Origin: Thalassotalea_H castellviae
GTDB lineage: Bacteria > Pseudomonadota > Gammaproteobacteria > Enterobacterales > Alteromonadaceae
Length of the DNA stretch: 64,000 nt
Direction of reading: 5' to 3'
Assembly (NCBI RefSeq): GCF_031846185.1
Contig: NZ_JAVRIF010000009.1
Location: forward strand, 1 to 64,000
The position numbers and the translations under genes were made by a program. Below are positions 61,015 through 64,000 of the stretch, piece by piece. Position 1 is the first letter of the stretch. Every line of letters begins with the position of its first letter. Below the pieces are notes generated by a model. That model searched no databases, was not told the DNA's origin, and was given only the letters and a program-made list of their open reading frames with translations.

Positions 61015-62211
61015 ATGAAAAATTTTTCAATCTTACTTTCCTTGTTATGTTTAACAGGATTTTCTATGAATACGTTAGCAGAAAGCAAAAAAACGCTGAG
61101 TCCTATCAGGGTGGCAACCTTTAATGTCAGCATGGAAGCACTAAACTATGTAAAGAGATTTAAAGGTCAATCGGTAAAAGTCGTTGGCAATGAGCTCAAT
61201 AAAGCCCTTAAATCAAACCACCAACAAATAAAAAACATCGCAGAAATTATTCAACGAATCAATCCTGATATTATTTTGCTGAATGAATTCGACTATTCAC
61301 CTGATGGGGAAGAAATTCAACTTTTTATCAATCAATATTTGAATATTTCTCAACAAGGACAAGAAAAAATCCATTTTCCTTATTATTATCAATCAAGTGT
61401 TAATACTGGCGTCAAGACTCCTTTTGATTTAAATGGCGATGATAAAATAGAGCAACCGGCAGACACTTATGGTTTTGGTCATTTCCCAGGTCATTTTGGC
61501 ATGGTGTTACTCTCTAAATACCCGATTGATGAAGGAAAAATACGAAGTTTTCAAACCTTCAAATGGAAAGATATGCCTAATGCATTACAACCTATGGATC
61601 CGCAAACAGGCAAGGCTTGGTATAGTGATGAAGCTTGGCAAGGCTTTCGTTTATCGTCTAAATCACATTGGGATGTACCTGTTATTATTGATGGCAAACA
61701 AATTCATCTGTTAGCCAGCCACCCTACACCACCAGTTTTTGATGGACCAGAAGATAGAAATGGTAAACGTAATCATGACGAAATTCGCTTCTGGCATGAT
61801 TATATCTCTGATAAAGATAATAGTTATATTTATGATGATAAAGGCCAACATGGTGGTTTAGCAGCACATAGTCCGTTTATTATTCTAGGTGATTTGAACG
61901 CTTCAGCTACGGAAGGTGACGCAATAAATGCCAGTATCTCTGCATTATTAAATCATCCGAATGTTCACGATGCTTTACCGGCGAGTCAAGGCGCTAAAAT
62001 GCATAGTTCAGACAATCCCCTCGCGAAAAACCATACCGCCTACTGGCGAATGAGAGCTGATTATGTATTACCCTCTAAAACAGGGTTTACTCTTCTTGAT
62101 TCTGGTGTGTTCTGGCCAGAGAAAAATACACCTGAATACCGATTAATTAAAAATAGACAAGCCTCATCAGACCATAGATTAGTTTGGTTAGACCTTGAGA
62201 TCACAGATTAA
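61015..62211 (+). CDS. Secreted endonuclease/exonuclease/phosphatase family enzyme
   Basis: A 398-aa protein with a signal peptide (MKNFSILLSLLCLTGFSMNTLA) and an EEP (DNase I-like) metal-dependent phosphoesterase domain. Landmarks are RVATFNVSMEAL (about 32), the metal-binding Glu in ILLNEFDYSPDG (about 93), SHPTPPVFDGPEDRNGKRNH (about 236-255), DLNASATEGD (about 293), RADYVLPS and the closing SSDHRLVWLDLEI with catalytic His. It could cleave nucleic acids, nucleotides or phospholipid head groups; the pairing with alkaline phosphatase and a RutR-like regulator favours nucleotides or DNA. Start directly follows the tetR stop. Confidence 0.87.
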   Translation: MKNFSILLSLLCLTGFSMNTLAESKKTLSPIRVATFNVSMEALNYVKRFKGQSVKVVGNELNKALKSNHQQIKNIAEIIQRINPDIILLNEFDYSPDGEEIQLFINQYLNISQQGQEKIHFPYYYQSSVNTGVKTPFDLNGDDKIEQPADTYGFGHFPGHFGMVLLSKYPIDEGKIRSFQTFKWKDMPNALQPMDPQTGKAWYSDEAWQGFRLSSKSHWDVPVIIDGKQIHLLASHPTPPVFDGPEDRNGKRNHDEIRFWHDYISDKDNSYIYDDKGQHGGLAAHSPFIILGDLNASATEGDAINASISALLNHPNVHDALPASQGAKMHSSDNPLAKNHTAYWRMRADYVLPSKTGFTLLDSGVFWPEKNTPEYRLIKNRQASSDHRLVWLDLEITD

Positions 62212-62232
62212 AAATTTATAGCGGAATTATTC

Positions 62233-63675
62233 ATGAAAAAACTATTACCTACACTGTTAATTACTGCATTTGCAAGTGCTTGTAACGCGAATGCGCCTCT
62301 GAATGAATCAGAAATTAAGAGCAATAAGCCACCGATCAACAATGTCATAATGGTGATTGCAGATGGTATGGGGCCAGCATATATTACCGCTTATCGTAAT
62401 TTTGCCGATGATCCAACAACTGAAGTTATAGAACGCACTGTTTTTGATAAATATTACATTGGAACTTCAAGTACTTACCCAGCAAAAGTTTCAGGTTATA
62501 TTACCGATTCAGCTGCGGCGGCAACCGCTTTAGCTACGGGGGTTAAAACTTATAATGACGCAATAAGCGTTGATGTGAATAAACAACCATTAAAAACGGT
62601 ACTAGAAAGAGCAAAAGAACTTGGCAAAAAAACTGGTGTTGTTGTCACGTCTCAAATTAACCATGCTACCCCCGCGGCATATTTAACCCATAATGAATTA
62701 CGTGGAAATTATAATGACATTGCTGATAGCTATGTAGATAACGGTTATAAAGCTGATGTATATCTTGGTGGCGGCTGGCGATATTTTGTCCGTCAAGATC
62801 GCAATTTAGTGAATGAATTTAAAGCTGCAGGATTTCAATATATAGATAACTATCAAGGCTTAGAAACACTCTCTTCAGATAAACCGGTATTGGGTTTATT
62901 TGGAAAAACAGGATTGCCTTGGGCATTGGATGATAAAAATCCACATCGCCTTAAAACGATGACAATGTCTGCAATCAAGCAATTAGAAAGTTATCAACCA
63001 GAAAACAAGCAAGGTTTCTTTATGTTAATTGAAGCGAGCCAAGTGGATTGGGCAGGACACGCCAATGATATCGCCGCGGCAATGTATGAAATGGATGATC
63101 TGGCCAAAACATTCGAGTTTCTAGAACAATATGTTAAAGATCACCCTGACACGCTAGTAATTTTAACTGCAGATCATAGTACTGGCGGACTTAGCATTGG
63201 TAGAAAAACAGCGAAATCGAATCCAAATATAAGAAGCGGTTATTTATGGCAGCCAGAAATATTACGTACCATGACTTTATCGCCAGAAGCATTTGCTAAA
63301 CAATTTGAAAAAAGCGATTTATCTATTCATGAAATGAGTGAGTTATTAAATTTTTCAGTAACTCAGCAAGAATTTGAACAACTACAATCCAGCAAAGCTA
63401 ACGCTGCGGCTACCGTTGAAACTTTTCATAAAACTCCAAAAGAAAGCCGTAAAAGAAAATATCCACCAACCGTTTACAGACTAATAGCTGCAACACTTAA
63501 AAATATAATTGATGTAAGAACCAATACTGGTTGGGGCGGAATAAGCTCATCGTCAACTCATACCGGTGTAGATGTTCCTGTATATGTCATTGGTAGTGAA
63601 AAACAACGTTTTTCAGGGGCCATCGATAACACAGATATTGCGAAAGGTATTTTTTCGATACTTGAAGAAAAATAA
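62233..63675 (+). CDS. Alkaline phosphatase (PhoA-type)
   Basis: A 480-aa secreted phosphomonoesterase. An N-terminal export signal (MKKLLPTLLITAFASACNANA) could be processed by signal peptidase I or, less likely, as a lipoprotein at ASAC. The metal and catalytic residues are all visible: MVIADGMGPAY (Asp ligand), the nucleophile Ser in TDSAAAATALATGVKTYND (about 94-101), SQINHATPAAYLTHN, EASQVDWAGHAND, LTADHSTGG and SSTHTGVDVPVY. Length is normal. Third gene of the tetR-EEP-phosphatase unit, 21 nt after the EEP gene. Probably releases phosphate and nucleosides from products of the EEP enzyme. Confidence 0.93.
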   Translation: MKKLLPTLLITAFASACNANAPLNESEIKSNKPPINNVIMVIADGMGPAYITAYRNFADDPTTEVIERTVFDKYYIGTSSTYPAKVSGYITDSAAAATALATGVKTYNDAISVDVNKQPLKTVLERAKELGKKTGVVVTSQINHATPAAYLTHNELRGNYNDIADSYVDNGYKADVYLGGGWRYFVRQDRNLVNEFKAAGFQYIDNYQGLETLSSDKPVLGLFGKTGLPWALDDKNPHRLKTMTMSAIKQLESYQPENKQGFFMLIEASQVDWAGHANDIAAAMYEMDDLAKTFEFLEQYVKDHPDTLVILTADHSTGGLSIGRKTAKSNPNIRSGYLWQPEILRTMTLSPEAFAKQFEKSDLSIHEMSELLNFSVTQQEFEQLQSSKANAAATVETFHKTPKESRKRKYPPTVYRLIAATLKNIIDVRTNTGWGGISSSSTHTGVDVPVYVIGSEKQRFSGAIDNTDIAKGIFSILEEK

Positions 63676-63706
63676 TCAAGCTTCGGTATAAGATCCCAAC
63701 ATCGAT

Positions 63707-63741
63707 AAAAAAAGGTTAAACATGATGTTTAACCTTTTTTT
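63707..63741. terminator. Intrinsic terminator after alkaline phosphatase
   Basis: GGTTAAACA / TGTTTAACC stem with a TGA loop, flanked by seven A and seven T, so the paired region extends to 16 bp. It ends the tetR-EEP-phosphatase transcript. Confidence 0.93.
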
Positions 63742-63815
63742 ATAGCAAGAATTGTCAGGTATTATTTTTCAAATTTTATTACTATGACAACATCTTCTTC
63801 AGAATTAATAACCAC

Positions 63816-64000
63816 ATGGCCAATTACCAACAACGCTTTGCATTAGTGCTCGAATATATAGATAAAAACCTTGAGGATCAGATCAATATCGATCAGTTAA
63901 GTAAAATGGCTTGCTTTTCACACTTTCATTTTCATCGTCAATTTAGTGCCTACATCGGCCAACCCGTTCATCAATTTATTCAGCAATCTCGACTCAACAA
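63816..64000 (+). CDS. AraC-family regulator, 5' part
   Basis: The first 61 codons of a gene cut by the window edge. MANYQQRFALVLEYIDKNLE then INIDQLSKMACFSHFHFHRQ and FSAYIGQPVHQFIQQSRLN form the first HTH of an AraC-type DNA-binding domain at the N-terminus, the arrangement of AraC/GyrI-like (Rob-type) regulators. The C-terminal domain and target are outside the window. Confidence 0.85.
   Translation, partial: MANYQQRFALVLEYIDKNLEDQINIDQLSKMACFSHFHFHRQFSAYIGQPVHQFIQQSRLN

Overview
This 64 kb window is AT-rich chromosomal DNA from a marine gammaproteobacterium, most like Alteromonadales of the Colwellia/Thalassotalea type. That placement is inferred from the mrp-dcd next to metG arrangement, an alaA-yfbR neighbourhood, a VC2046/SO_2500-type protein, a DUF3718 protein and a large Oar-like TonB-dependent receptor. 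I see no phage, transposase, integrase, rRNA or CRISPR array. There is one tRNA gene (Ala, anticodon GGC).

Layout. 1-5.8 kb is housekeeping: tRNA-Ala, a YvcK/CofD-like protein, mrp-dcd, and the divergent metG with a clean terminator. 5.8-16.6 kb is a run of small, mostly minus-strand accessory genes: a two-TM channel-like protein, a PAS-PAS-GGDEF diguanylate cyclase, DUF1275, PhzF, lipocalin, a STAS-like protein, DUF2165, ZIP, UspA, EamA and orphan membrane proteins. 16.9-21.3 kb (plus) holds an acetyltransferase with a Na+/solute symporter, then an orphan periplasmic-binding protein paired with a membrane diguanylate cyclase. 21.4-25.7 kb is an RND efflux pair with the permease gene first. 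26.1-30.1 kb is fdhD plus an FdhF/YdeP-like molybdoenzyme and a small P-loop ATPase. At 30.2-30.7 kb a DUF3718 gene is preceded by a convincing GEMM-I (c-di-GMP-I) riboswitch. 30.9-41.7 kb carries a racemase, a CPBP protease, LysR, an S4 protein, proS, an orphan 441-aa protein, a LRAT-like protein, alaA, a ModF-like ATPase and yfbR.

42.4-54.3 kb is the most interesting block. It is a tight minus-strand operon: Tat-signal TldD, TldE-like, DUF4159, MoxR ATPase, DUF58, BatA-like, a His-rich DUF4175-like membrane protein, and a membrane protein with a COG5426/GATase1-like middle. It looks like a membrane-anchored MoxR/VWA chaperone machine coupled to a TldD/TldE protease that may be exported.

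54.5-63.7 kb looks like a nucleotide/nucleoside scavenging locus. It holds cdd-deoA, a TonB-dependent receptor, a RutR-like TetR regulator, a secreted endonuclease/exonuclease/phosphatase-family enzyme and an alkaline phosphatase. Sequences resembling the E. coli RutR box lie just upstream of cdd and in the TBDR-tetR intergenic region, tying the regulator to pyrimidine genes. The window ends inside an AraC-type regulator.

All assignments come from reading sequence and motifs; no searches were run.
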